Part shown: positions 8,524-16,932 of the stretch, in pieces
Position numbering within the stretch: position 1 is the first letter of the stretch
How the letters are laid out: every line of letters begins with the position of its first letter
NCBI RefSeq assembly: GCF_030412915.1
Contig: NZ_JAUHJR010000001.1
Coordinates: forward strand, 1-64,000
Direction: 5' to 3'
DNA length: 64,000 bases
From: Nocardioides abyssi
GTDB taxonomy: Bacteria > Actinomycetota > Actinomycetes > Propionibacteriales > Nocardioidaceae
Notes under the pieces: model-generated
What the model was told of the DNA's origin: nothing
Database searches by the model: none
What the model saw: only the letters and a program-made list of their open reading frames with translations
Made by a program: the position numbers and the translations under genes

Positions 8524-9303
8524 GTGCCGCTCCTCGCCGCCGACATCGGCAACAGCCACACCCAGCTGGGCCTCGTCCAGGACGGGGAGGTCACCGCGCA
8601 CTGGCGCGTCGGCACCGAGGAGCGCCGCACCTCCGACGAGTGGTCGGTCCTCATCCGCGGCCTGCTCGGCCGCGACGCCGCGACCGTCGACGGGGTGAGC
8701 GTCTGTGCGACGGTCCCGGCGGTGCTGCACGAGTGGCGCGACATGCTCGCGCGCCACTTCGCCGAGCTGCCGTGCCTGGTCGTCGAGCCCGGGGTGCGCA
8801 CCGGCGTGCCGATCCTCATGGACAACCCGCGCGAGGTCGGCTCGGACCGCATCATCAACGCGCTCGCCGCGGCGACGCTCCACGGCGGGCCGGCGATCGT
8901 CGTCGACTTCGGCGGCACCGCGACGACGTTCGACGTGGTGAGCGCGCAGGGGCAGTACGTCGGCGGGGCGATCGCGCCCGGCATCGAGCTCTCCCTCGAG
9001 GCGCTCGGCCGCCGCGGCGCGCAGCTGCGCAAGGTCGAGCTGGCCCGGCCGCGCACGGTCATCGCGAAGAACACCGTCGAGGCGCTCCAGTCGGGCATGG
9101 TCTTCGGTCTCGCGGCCCAGGTCGAGGGGATCGTCGCGCGGATGACCGCCGAGCTCGGCGCGGACCCCGCCGACGTCCGGGTCATCGCGACCGGTCACCT
9201 CGCGCCGCTCGTGCTGGAGGAGTGCTCGGCATTCACCGCGCATTCCCCGTGGTTGACGCTCCAGGGCCTGGAGCTGGTATTCCGCCGCAACATCCGTGAA
9301 TGA
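8524..9303 (+). CDS. coaX: Type III pantothenate kinase
   Basis: Phosphorylates pantothenate with ATP, the committed step of CoA synthesis. The 259-residue protein belongs to the ASKHA superfamily: DIGN at residues 7-10 (phosphate 1), GSDR at 106-109 with the likely catalytic Asp108, and DFGGTAT at 128-134. Type III enzymes are not feedback-inhibited by CoA, unlike CoaA; this is family knowledge. The GTG start lies 5 bp after nadC. The last 30 codons and the following spacer are noticeably richer in A and T than the rest. Confidence 0.95.
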   Translation: MPLLAADIGNSHTQLGLVQDGEVTAHWRVGTEERRTSDEWSVLIRGLLGRDAATVDGVSVCATVPAVLHEWRDMLARHFAELPCLVVEPGVRTGVPILMDNPREVGSDRIINALAAATLHGGPAIVVDFGGTATTFDVVSAQGQYVGGAIAPGIELSLEALGRRGAQLRKVELARPRTVIAKNTVEALQSGMVFGLAAQVEGIVARMTAELGADPADVRVIATGHLAPLVLEECSAFTAHSPWLTLQGLELVFRRNIRE

Positions 9304-9459
9304 CGCGTCGACACCCGGACAATTCATCCCCGATCCCGGGTAAAGAATCGCTGATCGGCATTAGTGGAATTGTTTCCGGCGCATTGCGTCTGGCACGATG
9401 AAACTCGCCGGAAATCCCATGCCGGTTCCATTTCCGCTATTCGCAGGAGTCAGTGACCC
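9304..9459 (+). promoter_or_regulatory. AT-rich lsr2 promoter region
   Basis: The 156 bp between coaX and lsr2 contain many A/T runs (ATTAGTGGAATTGTTTCC around 9360, GATGAAACTC around 9398), in sharp contrast to the GC-rich surroundings. Lsr2 proteins bind AT-rich DNA, so self-binding here is likely. CACGAT near 9393 is a weak -10 candidate. The ribosome binding site AGGAG lies at 9445-9449. Confidence 0.45.
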
Positions 9460-9810
9460 ATGGCCCAGAAGATCCACATCGTGCTGGAGGACGACCTCGA
9501 CGGCAGCGAGGCGACCGAGACCGTCTCCTTCGGTCTCGACGGCACGTCGTACGAGATCGACCTGAACGACGAGAACGCCTCCGCGCTGCGTGAGTCGCTG
9601 GCGACGTACGTCGGTCACGCCCGCAAGGTCAGCGGTGCCCGCCGCGGCGGCGGTCGTCGCTCGAGCGGCGGCTCCTCGACCTCCGCGAACGGCTCCGGCG
9701 GCCCGACCGCCAAGGAGGTCCGTGAGTGGGCGCGCGAGAACGGGTACGAGGTCCCCGACCGAGGTCGCGTGTCGGCCGAGGTCCGTGAGGCGTACGACGC
9801 CGCGCACTGA
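9460..9810 (+). CDS. lsr2: Nucleoid-associated protein Lsr2
   Basis: An H-NS-like xenogeneic silencer that bridges AT-rich DNA. At 116 residues it has the normal length. The N-terminal dimerisation domain (1-55) begins MAQKIHIVLEDDLDG, followed by a Gly/Ser/Arg-rich linker (58-80) and the C-terminal DNA-binding domain with its AT-hook-like RGR at 101-103 (residues 82-116). It stands alone with its own terminator. The AT-rich upstream region suggests autoregulation. Confidence 0.97.
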   Translation: MAQKIHIVLEDDLDGSEATETVSFGLDGTSYEIDLNDENASALRESLATYVGHARKVSGARRGGGRRSSGGSSTSANGSGGPTAKEVREWARENGYEVPDRGRVSAEVREAYDAAH

Positions 9811-9863
9811 AGCCCGCAGCACCGAAGCAGCACCACGCAGCACCCGCACCACCGCACGTCGCC

Positions 9864-9909
9864 CCCGGGGCATCCGCCGAGCCTGTTCGCTCTCAGCGGA
9901 TGCCCCGGG
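9864..9909 (+). terminator. Terminator hairpin after lsr2
   Basis: CCCGGGGCATCCGC at 9864-9877 pairs perfectly with GCGGATGCCCCGGG at 9896-9909 around an 18-nt loop. There is no T-tract, as is common for actinobacterial terminators. The loop also carries a sequence resembling a ClgR site (see findings). Confidence 0.75.
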
Positions 9910-10009
9910 TGCGTTGTGCGGGAACGCGTAGGCTGTCCGCGGGGTTGAGCCTCATGTCCCGTCCACCCCGGATGTGGTGGACGGTCCCCCAGATCTTGAG
10001 GAGCGTTGC

Positions 10010-12607
10010 ATGTTCGAGCGGTTCACTGACCGAGCCCGCCGGGTGGTCGTGCTGGCCCAGGAAGAGGCCCGCATGCTCTCCCACAACTACATCGGGACCG
10101 AGCACATCCTGCTCGGCCTCATCCACGAGGGCGAGGGTGTGGCCGCCAAGGCCCTCGAGAGCCTCGACATCTCCCTCGAGGCCGTCCGCGCCCAGGTCGA
10201 GGAGATCATCGGCCAGGGCCAGCAGGCGCCCAGCGGCCACATCCCCTTCACCCCGCGCGCCAAGAAGGTCCTCGAGCTGTCCCTGCGCGAGGCGCTGCAG
10301 CTCGGCCACTCCTACATCGGCACCGAGCACATCCTGCTCGGCCTGATCCGCGAGGGCGAGGGCGTCGCCGCCCAGGTGCTGCAGAAGCTCGGCGCCGACC
10401 TCAACCGCGTGCGCCAGCAGGTCATCCAGCTGCTCAGCGGCTTCCAGGGCAAGGAGTCCTCGCAGTCCGCGGCCGCCGCGACCGGTGCCGGCGGCGACGC
10501 TCCGTCGTCCTCGCTGGTCCTCGACCAGTTCGGCCGCAACCTGACCCAGGACGCCCGCGAGGGCAAGCTCGACCCGGTCATCGGGCGCGAGCAGGAGATC
10601 GAGCGGGTCATGCAGATCCTCTCGCGGCGCACGAAGAACAACCCGGTGCTCATCGGCGAGCCGGGCGTCGGCAAGACGACCGTCGTCGAGGGCCTGGCCC
10701 AGGACATCGTCAAGGGCAACGTGCCCGAGACGCTGAAGGACAAGCAGATCTACACCCTCGACCTCGGTGCGCTGGTTGCGGGCTCGCGCTACCGCGGTGA
10801 CTTCGAGGAGCGCCTGAAGAAGGTGCTCAAGGAGATCCGCACCCGCGGCGACATCGTGCTGTTCATCGACGAGATCCACACCCTCGTCGGCGCCGGTGCG
10901 GCCGAGGGCGCGATCGACGCCGCCAGCATCCTCAAGCCGATGCTGGCCCGCGGCGAGCTGCAGACCATCGGCGCGACCACGCTCGACGAGTACCGCAAGT
11001 ACCTCGAGAAGGATGCCGCGCTCGAGCGCCGCTTCCAGCCCATCCAGGTCGCCGAGCCGTCGATCGCGCACACGATCGAGATGCTCAAGGGCCTGCGCGA
11101 CCGCTACGAGGCGCACCACCGCGTGACGATCACCGACGAGGCGCTCGTCTCGGCGGCGACCCTGGCGGACCGCTACATCTCCGACCGGTTCCTGCCGGAC
11201 AAGGCGATCGACCTCATCGACGAGGCCGGCTCGCGGCTGCGCATCCGCCGGATGACCGCCCCCGCCGACCTGCGCGAGTTCGACGACAAGATCGCCGAGG
11301 TCCGCCAGCGCAAGGAGGCGGCGATCGACGGGCAGGACTTCGAGGCCGCCGCGCGACTGCGCGACGAGGAGAAGCAGCTCATCCTCACCAAGTCCGAGCG
11401 CGAGAAGCAGTGGCGCGCCGGTGACATGGACGAGGTCGCCGAGGTCGACGAGGAGCTGATCGCCGAGGTGCTCGCCGTGGCGACCGGCATCCCGATCGTC
11501 AAGCTCTCCGAGGAGGAGTCCACGCGGCTGCTCAAGATGGAGGACGAGCTCCACAAGCGCGTCATCGGCCAGGACGAGGCCGTCAAGGCGCTCAGCCGCG
11601 CCATCCGGCGTACCCGTGCCGGCCTGAAGGACCCCAAGCGTCCCGGCGGGTCGTTCATCTTCGCCGGCCCCTCGGGCGTCGGCAAGACGTGGCTGTCCAA
11701 GACGCTCGCGGAGTTCCTCTTCGGCGACGAGGACGCGCTCATCCAGCTCGACATGTCGGAGTTCGGCGAGAAGCACACCGTCTCGCGGCTCTTCGGCTCG
11801 CCTCCGGGCTACGTCGGCTACGAGGAGGGCGGCCAGCTCACTGAGAAGGTGCGCCGCAAGCCGTTCTCCGTCGTCCTCTTCGACGAGGTCGAGAAGGCCC
11901 ACCCCGACATCTTCAACAGCCTGCTGCAGATCCTCGAGGAAGGTCGCCTGACCGACTCGCAGGGCCGGGTCGTGGACTTCAAGAACACCGTCATCATCAT
12001 GACCACCAACCTCGGCACCCGGGACATCGCCAAGGGCATGAACCTCGGTTTCGCCGGTGCCGCCGGTGGCCCCGGTGACTACGACCGGATGAAGAACAAG
12101 GTCTCGGAGGAGCTCAAGCAGCACTTCCGCCCCGAGTTCCTCAACCGCGTCGACGAGGTCATCGTGTTCCCGCCGCTGTCGCAGGAGCAGATCGTCGCGA
12201 TGGTCGACAACATGGTCGCCTCCGTCGAGGTCCGCCTCCGCGACCGCGACATGAAGCTGGAGCTGACGCAGAACGCCAAGAACCTCCTGGCCCAGCGCGG
12301 CTTCGACCCGGTCCTCGGTGCCCGTCCGCTGCGCCGGACGGTGCAGCGCGAGATCGAGGACGTCCTCGCCGAGAAGATGCTCTTCGGCGAGGTCGGCCCC
12401 GGGATGATCGTGCTGGTCGACGTCGAGGGCGAGGGTCCTACCGCGACCTTCACCTTCGAGGGCCAGAAGGTCGGCGAGCTGCCCGACATGCCGCCGTTCG
12501 AGACCGCCGGCGTCGAGACCAGCATCGAGACGACCCCGGTCGAGGGCGAGGGCCCGAACGACGAGGCCTCCGGCACCGACGTCCCCCGCACCGGCGGCGA
12601 GGACTGA
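10010..12607 (+). CDS. clpC: ATP-dependent Clp protease ATPase subunit ClpC
   Basis: Hexameric Hsp100 unfoldase that feeds substrates to ClpP1P2. The 865 residues show two Clp-N repeats (1-75 and 76-150, each with [12 protein letters not shown]), a first AAA+ domain with Walker [10 protein letters not shown] (216-224), a UVR/middle region, and a second AAA+ domain with Walker [10 protein letters not shown] and Walker [14 protein letters not shown]. The C-terminal tail (last 60 or so residues) is acidic and Thr/Glu-rich. The ATG at 10010 follows GAGGAG; the frame extends upstream to 9974, but the MFERF start is conserved in ClpC1 proteins. Essential in mycobacteria. Confidence 0.97.
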   Translation: MFERFTDRARRVVVLAQEEARMLSHNYIGTEHILLGLIHEGEGVAAKALESLDISLEAVRAQVEEIIGQGQQAPSGHIPFTPRAKKVLELSLREALQLGHSYIGTEHILLGLIREGEGVAAQVLQKLGADLNRVRQQVIQLLSGFQGKESSQSAAAATGAGGDAPSSSLVLDQFGRNLTQDAREGKLDPVIGREQEIERVMQILSRRTKNNPVLIGEPGVGKTTVVEGLAQDIVKGNVPETLKDKQIYTLDLGALVAGSRYRGDFEERLKKVLKEIRTRGDIVLFIDEIHTLVGAGAAEGAIDAASILKPMLARGELQTIGATTLDEYRKYLEKDAALERRFQPIQVAEPSIAHTIEMLKGLRDRYEAHHRVTITDEALVSAATLADRYISDRFLPDKAIDLIDEAGSRLRIRRMTAPADLREFDDKIAEVRQRKEAAIDGQDFEAAARLRDEEKQLILTKSEREKQWRAGDMDEVAEVDEELIAEVLAVATGIPIVKLSEEESTRLLKMEDELHKRVIGQDEAVKALSRAIRRTRAGLKDPKRPGGSFIFAGPSGVGKTWLSKTLAEFLFGDEDALIQLDMSEFGEKHTVSRLFGSPPGYVGYEEGGQLTEKVRRKPFSVVLFDEVEKAHPDIFNSLLQILEEGRLTDSQGRVVDFKNTVIIMTTNLGTRDIAKGMNLGFAGAAGGPGDYDRMKNKVSEELKQHFRPEFLNRVDEVIVFPPLSQEQIVAMVDNMVASVEVRLRDRDMKLELTQNAKNLLAQRGFDPVLGARPLRRTVQREIEDVLAEKMLFGEVGPGMIVLVDVEGEGPTATFTFEGQKVGELPDMPPFETAGVETSIETTPVEGEGPNDEASGTDVPRTGGED

Positions 12608-12635
12608 CCGGCCTGCTCCACCTGCTCCACCCGTC

Positions 12636-12665
12636 ACGGGCGGCACCCCTCGGGGTGCCGCCCGT
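12636..12665 (+). terminator. clpC terminator
   Basis: ACGGGCGGCACCCC and GGGGTGCCGCCCGT form a 14-bp perfect stem with a 2-nt loop, 29 bp after the clpC stop. Very stable; no T-run follows. Confidence 0.85.
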
Positions 12666-12711
12666 GCGGCGTTCCCGGGGGTCCTCGGGGTCGTCGGCGG
12701 GGGGAGACAGG

Positions 12712-12731
12712 TTCACCGGTCAACCGGTGAA
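12712..12731. repeat. Palindrome sharing the CACCGGTYAACCGGTG core
   Basis: TTCACCGGTCAACCGGTGAA: 9-bp arms around CA. The core matches the perfect palindrome at 3410-3429. The two sites lie 9.3 kb apart in unrelated intergenic regions, both just after a cluster of hairpins. Confidence 0.8.
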
Positions 12732-12761
12732 TTGGTCGGCTGGACCGACCGACCTCTCGAC

Positions 12762-12828
12762 CTGACCGAGAGAACTCGCACTCGACCGAGGAACCTTCAT
12801 CGGTCAGGCGCGAGTTCCTTCGGTCAAG
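12762..12828. repeat. Imperfect 32-bp inverted repeat
   Basis: The arm 12762-12793 is complementary to 12796-12828 with about six mismatches and a 2-nt loop. It is built from GACCGA/TCGGTC and GAACTCGC/GCGAGTTC blocks. It is the third hairpin in the clpC-glycosyltransferase gap and ends about 45 bp before the next promoter hexamer. Function unknown. Confidence 0.7.
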
Positions 12829-12874
12829 TGCCGAGGAGACCTCGACGCCGTGCCCGTCCGCGACGACGAGCGCC

Positions 12875-12880
12875 TAGGGT
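12875..12880 (+). promoter_or_regulatory. -10 element, leaderless glycosyltransferase transcript
   Basis: TAGGGT ends 6 nt before the GTG at 12887. No ribosome binding site precedes the start, which fits leaderless initiation. Confidence 0.55.
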
Positions 12881-12886
12881 GGCGGC

Positions 12887-13957
12887 GTGCTCTTCACCGT
12901 CAGCACCGTCAAGGACACCCTGCCCAACATCGAGCGGTTCGTGACCGGCAACCTCGCGGGCGGCGTCGACCACATGGTCGTCTTCCTCGACGCCGGCGAC
13001 CCCGAGGTGCGGGCGTGGCTCGACGAGCACCCGCACGTCACGTGCGTGCGCACCGACGCCTCCTGGTGGCACGGCGAGCGGCCCGCCGAGCTCAACGTGC
13101 GCCAGCGGATCAACGCCAACGTCACCAAGGCGCTGCTCAGCCTCGTCGAGGGGGCCGAGTGGGTCTTCCACGTCGACGCCGACGAGGTCGTCCAGGTCGA
13201 CCGCGCCGTGCTGGCGGCGGTGCCCGAGGAGACCCGGGTGGTGAGGCTGGCGCCGCTGGAGGCGGTCAGCCGCAAGCACTGGGACGGCGACCCCACCTGG
13301 TTCAAGCGACTGCTCGACAAGCCCGACCTGACCCTGCTGCAGACCCTCGGGGTCATCGACCGGCCCTCGAACGGCGCGCTCTTCCACGGCCACGTCGACG
13401 GCAAGTCGGGCGTCCGGCCGGCCACCGATGTCTGGCTGACCCTCCACCACGGCGTGGACGCCGCCAAGGCCGAGCTGCCGGCGTACGCCGACGCCGACCG
13501 GCTGCGGCTGCTGCACTACGAGTCGTACTCGGGGGAGGACTTCGTCCGGAAGTGGACCTCCATCCTCGCCGCCGGCCCGATGGCCAACTTCCGCCCGGCC
13601 CGCGAGCCCACGGCGGTCGCCCTGCGGGCGCTGATCGGCAAGGGGCTCAGCGAGGAGCAGGCCGCGCCGTACCTCATGCGGATCTTCGAGCGCACCACCG
13701 AGGACGACTTCGACACCCTCCGCGACCTCGGCCTGCTCGTCGAGGTCGACCCGCGGCAGGGCACCCACGTCCCGGCCCCGGCGCCGGAGGGCGACCTGGA
13801 CCTGCTGCGCTCGCTGCTCGACGGCATGCGCACCGAGCCCAAGCGGCCCTTCCACCCCGGCGAGCCGGCGGCCGCGGCCGAGGAGGTCCTCACCCGGGTC
13901 GCCGGCGGCAGCCGGTACGCGGCTAGGGGAGCGCGTAGGTTCCTGCGTCGGTCCTGA
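12887..13957 (+). CDS. Glycosyltransferase family 2-like protein
   Basis: 356 residues starting with LFTVSTVKDTLPNIERFV, a form seen in bacterial GT2/GT92-like glycosyltransferases. VFHVDADEVV (about residues 87-96) supplies the metal-binding DxD. The region around residues 180-250 is rich in His, Trp and Tyr and probably forms the acceptor site. No transmembrane helix is apparent, so it is probably cytoplasmic. It is monocistronic. Its last 12 codons overlap, on the opposite strand, the 3' end of mutY by 35 bp. Acceptor unknown. Confidence 0.75.
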   Translation: MLFTVSTVKDTLPNIERFVTGNLAGGVDHMVVFLDAGDPEVRAWLDEHPHVTCVRTDASWWHGERPAELNVRQRINANVTKALLSLVEGAEWVFHVDADEVVQVDRAVLAAVPEETRVVRLAPLEAVSRKHWDGDPTWFKRLLDKPDLTLLQTLGVIDRPSNGALFHGHVDGKSGVRPATDVWLTLHHGVDAAKAELPAYADADRLRLLHYESYSGEDFVRKWTSILAAGPMANFRPAREPTAVALRALIGKGLSEEQAAPYLMRIFERTTEDDFDTLRDLGLLVEVDPRQGTHVPAPAPEGDLDLLRSLLDGMRTEPKRPFHPGEPAAAAEEVLTRVAGGSRYAARGARRFLRRS

Positions 13958-14789
13958 CCGCCAGGCCGTCCTCGACCAGCCCGGCCAGGCAACGGACGCG
14001 CTGCGCCTCCTCGGCCCAGACCGCCTCCAGCCGGCTGAGGTGGACCGGACCGTCCGCGTCGCGCAGCACCGCCAGCAGGCGGCCGCGGCACTGCCGATCG
14101 GTGCCGGCCCAGGTCTGCACCTTCCGCGGGGGTCCGTCGTACGCCGGGTGGCCGGCCGCGCGCCACGCGCACAGCGAGGCCACGGGGCACTCGCCGCACC
14201 GGGGGCGGGTGGCGGTGCAGACGAGGGCGCCGAGCTCCATCGTCGCGACGGCCCAGGTCGCTGCGGTCGCCTCGTCGTCGGGCAGCAGCTCGGCCGCGGC
14301 CTCGCGCTCCGCCCTGGTCACGTGCTGGGCCGGCAGCTCGACGCCCCCGACGGTGCGGGCGAGGACCCGGCGGACGTTGGTGTCCAGCACGACGTGGCGG
14401 CGGCCGAAGGCGAAGCTGGCGACCGCGGCAGCGGTGTACTCCCCGACCCCGGGCAGCGCCAGCAGCGCGGCGTGGTCGTCGGGCACCTCGCCGTCGTGGC
14501 GCTCGACGATCGCCTGCGCGGCCGCGTGCAGCCGCAGCGCCCGTCGCGGGTAGCCCAGCCGGCCCCACATCCGCACGGCCTCGCCCGTCGGCTCCGCGGC
14601 GAGGTCGGCGGGGGTCGGCCAGCGCTCCAGCCACTGCTCGTGGACGGGCAGCACGCGTGCCACGGGCGTCTGCTGGAGCATCAGCTCGGAGACGAGCACC
14701 GACCAGGGGGAGGCCTCGGGCCGGCGCCACGGCAGGTCGCGCTGCGCCGCGGCGTACCACCGCAGGACCGGCTCGTGCAGGGCGCTCAC
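13923..14789 (-). CDS. mutY: A/G-specific adenine glycosylase
   Basis: Removes adenine mispaired with 8-oxoguanine or guanine (base excision repair). The 288-residue protein has the HhH-GPD fold: LMLQQTPVARV (the MutY QQTxV motif), LPGVGEYTAAAVASFAFG with the hairpin and, further on, the catalytic Asp in VVLDTNVRRV. The four-cysteine Fe-S loop lies in CTATRPRCGECPVASLC. The Nudix-like C-terminal domain that reads 8-oxoG in longer MutY proteins is short or absent; a compact winged segment remains. GTG at 14789 is preceded by GGAGG. The frame runs open further upstream, but that part lies across the divergent gene. Confidence 0.93.
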   Translation of the reverse strand: MSALHEPVLRWYAAAQRDLPWRRPEASPWSVLVSELMLQQTPVARVLPVHEQWLERWPTPADLAAEPTGEAVRMWGRLGYPRRALRLHAAAQAIVERHDGEVPDDHAALLALPGVGEYTAAAVASFAFGRRHVVLDTNVRRVLARTVGGVELPAQHVTRAEREAAAELLPDDEATAATWAVATMELGALVCTATRPRCGECPVASLCAWRAAGHPAYDGPPRKVQTWAGTDRQCRGRLLAVLRDADGPVHLSRLEAVWAEEAQRVRCLAGLVEDGLAVRTDAGTYALP

Positions 14790-14855
14790 CGCGACATCCT
14801 CCCCGAGGCGCGGTGACGCGCGGTGTGGCACCCCGGATCGGCCCCGGCTGCTCGC

Positions 14856-14861
14856 TAACCT
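14856..14861 (+). promoter_or_regulatory. -10 element, leaderless
   Basis: TAACCT ends 6 nt before the ATG at 14868. Confidence 0.55.
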
Positions 14862-14867
14862 GCGGCC

Positions 14868-15641
14868 ATGACGACGCTCACCCGCGGTCCGCTGCCGCCC
14901 GCGGTGTACTGGCGGCGCCGGCTCGTCGTGCTGACCGTCGCGCTCGTGCTGGTGCTGGGCATCGGCCGGCTGCTGGGCGGCGGGAGCGACGGCTCCGACC
15001 CGGACCGGGCCGCTCCGGCCGCCGCCGACGCGAGCCCGAGCGCGACCGTCACGGTGACCCCGTCGACCGACGTCACCGCCGCCGCCACGCCGGGCGCCAC
15101 CGCCTCGGCCGGGTCGGGGGAGAGCCGGCCCGGCGGCAAGGGCGGCACGAAGGGCGGCCAGGGGAACGGCGGCGCGAGCGCGTCCGCCGAGCCGGTGCTC
15201 GCCCCGCCGGTCGGCCGATGCGAGGGCACCGACGTCGCGGTCACGCCCGAGGTCGAGAAGGCCACCGCCGGGCGCGACGTCACCGTCGTGCTCAACCTGC
15301 GCACCGTCGCCACCCCCGCCTGCACCTGGCGGGTCACCCGGGCCAACGTGGCCCTGTCGATCACCTCGGGGCGCGACCGCATCTGGTCGACCCGCGAGTG
15401 CGGCAAGGTGCTCCCCGGCGAGGACGTCGTCGTCCGCAACAACGTCACCACGGCCGTGCCGGTCACCTGGAACGCCGCCCGCATGGACGACTCCTGCTCG
15501 CGCGTCACCGAGTGGGCCCTCCCGGGCTACTACCACGCCACCGCTGCGGCCCTCGGGGGTGAGCCGAGCGACGTGCAGTTCGAGCTGAGGGCACCGGTCG
15601 CCGCCACCGTCACCAAGACCGCGGAGCCCAAGCGCCGCTGA
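14868..15641 (+). CDS. Membrane-anchored extracellular protein of unknown function
   Basis: 257 residues. A basic N-terminus (residues 1-19) is followed by one hydrophobic helix (20-37, LVVLTVALVLVLGIGRLL), then a Ser/Thr/Ala/Gly linker to about residue 110 and a globular domain. The domain contains paired cysteines (CEGTDV, ACTWRV, ECGKVL, DSCSRV), which suggests two disulfides and an exported, beta-rich fold. It may resemble DUF4232-type secreted domains, but I cannot confirm this. It sits alone between mutY and disA, and its end is followed by an inverted pair of element A, a likely two-way terminator. Confidence 0.6.
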   Translation: MTTLTRGPLPPAVYWRRRLVVLTVALVLVLGIGRLLGGGSDGSDPDRAAPAAADASPSATVTVTPSTDVTAAATPGATASAGSGESRPGGKGGTKGGQGNGGASASAEPVLAPPVGRCEGTDVAVTPEVEKATAGRDVTVVLNLRTVATPACTWRVTRANVALSITSGRDRIWSTRECGKVLPGEDVVVRNNVTTAVPVTWNAARMDDSCSRVTEWALPGYYHATAAALGGEPSDVQFELRAPVAATVTKTAEPKRR

Positions 15642-15656
15642 CCGTTGGTCTCGGCC

Positions 15657-15762
15657 GGTTGAGGAAGGCGCGCAGCGCCTGTCTCGAAACCCCGTGACCG
15701 TGGTTGCGGCCCTGCGCCGCTCCCGGGGTTTCGAGACGGTTGCCAGCGCAACCTCCTCAACC
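15657..15762. repeat. Inverted pair of element A between convergent genes
   Basis: A forward copy of element A at 15657-15691 faces a reverse copy at 15727-15762, with a 35-bp spacer. The ends GGTTGAGGA / TCCTCAACC and TCTCGAAACC / GGTTTCGAGA pair, so RNA from either strand could form a stem of about 30 bp. It lies exactly between the stops of the convergent genes at 15641 and 15795. Confidence 0.85.
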
Positions 15763-15794
15763 AGCGGACGAGGGGCGGCGAGAGGGGCGGAGCC

Positions 15795-16880
15795 TCAGAC
15801 GTAGCGCTCGAGGATCGTCGACTCGGCGAGGCGGGAGAGCCCCTCGCGCACCGAGCGGGCCCGGAGCTCGCCCACGCCCTCGACGGCCTGGAGGTCGTCG
15901 ATGCCGGCGGAGAGGAGCTTCTGCAGGGTGCCGAAGTGCTCGACGAGCCGGTCGACCACGGACGCGGGCAGGCGGGGGACCTTGGCCAGCAGCCGGTAGC
16001 CCCGCGGGGCCACGGCGCCGTCGAGGTGCTCGGCGGTGCCCAGGCCGAGCACGCGGGCGGTGGAGGCGGGGTCGACGAGCTCGGTCGGGGTGAGCGCCTC
16101 GAGCTTGGCGATGACGTCCTCGGGGCTCTTGCTGCGCTTGCCGGTCGGCAGGTAGTCGCGGATGACCAGCTCGCGCTCGGCGTCGACGCCGGTGACGAGC
16201 TCCTCGAGCTGGAGGCTGAGCAGGCGGCCGTCGGTGCCGAGCTCGAGCACGTAGTCCTCGATCTCGCGGGCGATCCGGATGACCATCTCCAGGCGCTGGG
16301 CGACGACGGCGACGTCGCGCACGGTCACCAGGTCCTCGATCTCCAGCGCGGAGAGCGTGGAGGCGACCTCGTCGAGGCGCAGCTTGTAGCGCTCGAGGGT
16401 CGCCAGCGCCTGGTTGGCGCGGGAGAGGATCTGCCCGGAGTCCTCGAGCACGTGGCGGGTCTCCCCGACGTACGCCGCGATGATCTGCATCGACTGCGAC
16501 ACCGAGATCACCGGGAAGCCGGTCTGGCGGGCCACCCGGTCGGCCGTGCGGTGCCGGGTGCCGGTCTCCTCGGAGGGGATCGTGTGGTCCGGCATCAGGT
16601 GGACGGCGGCGCGCAGGATGCGCGTGAGGTCGGCGTCGACGATGATCCCGCCGTCCATCTTGGCCAGCTCGCGCAGGCCGGTGGCGGTGAACGGCACGTC
16701 GAGCACGAACCCGCCGGTCGAGATCGACTCGACCGCCTTGTCGTTGCCCAGCACGATCAGCGCGCCGGTGCGGCCGCGCAGGATGCGCTCGAGGCCGTCG
16801 CGCATCGCGGTGCCGGGGGCGATCGAGGCGAGCGTCGCGCGGAGCCGCAGGAGGTCGTCGGAGCGGTCGTTGGCCACCAC
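15795..16880 (-). CDS. disA: DNA integrity scanning diadenylate cyclase DisA
   Basis: Makes cyclic di-AMP from two ATP and reports DNA damage. Residues 10-140 form the DAC domain with DGG (76-78) and GTRHRTAD (107-114), the two catalytic motifs. A helical spine follows, and a C-terminal HhH domain (about 290-350) binds branched DNA. 361 residues is the normal length. The GTG at 16880 has AGGAGG 6 nt upstream; an in-phase-looking ATG 4 nt earlier is in another frame. A -10-like TAGGCT (minus strand, 16913-16918) lies in the 52-bp gap after radA, so disA can be transcribed separately as well as with radA. Confidence 0.97.
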   Translation of the reverse strand: MVANDRSDDLLRLRATLASIAPGTAMRDGLERILRGRTGALIVLGNDKAVESISTGGFVLDVPFTATGLRELAKMDGGIIVDADLTRILRAAVHLMPDHTIPSEETGTRHRTADRVARQTGFPVISVSQSMQIIAAYVGETRHVLEDSGQILSRANQALATLERYKLRLDEVASTLSALEIEDLVTVRDVAVVAQRLEMVIRIAREIEDYVLELGTDGRLLSLQLEELVTGVDAERELVIRDYLPTGKRSKSPEDVIAKLEALTPTELVDPASTARVLGLGTAEHLDGAVAPRGYRLLAKVPRLPASVVDRLVEHFGTLQKLLSAGIDDLQAVEGVGELRARSVREGLSRLAESTILERYV

Positions 16881-16932
16881 GCATGTCCTCCTGGTCGGGT
16901 CGTCGCTGGTGCAGCCTAAGGGACGAAGGCCG

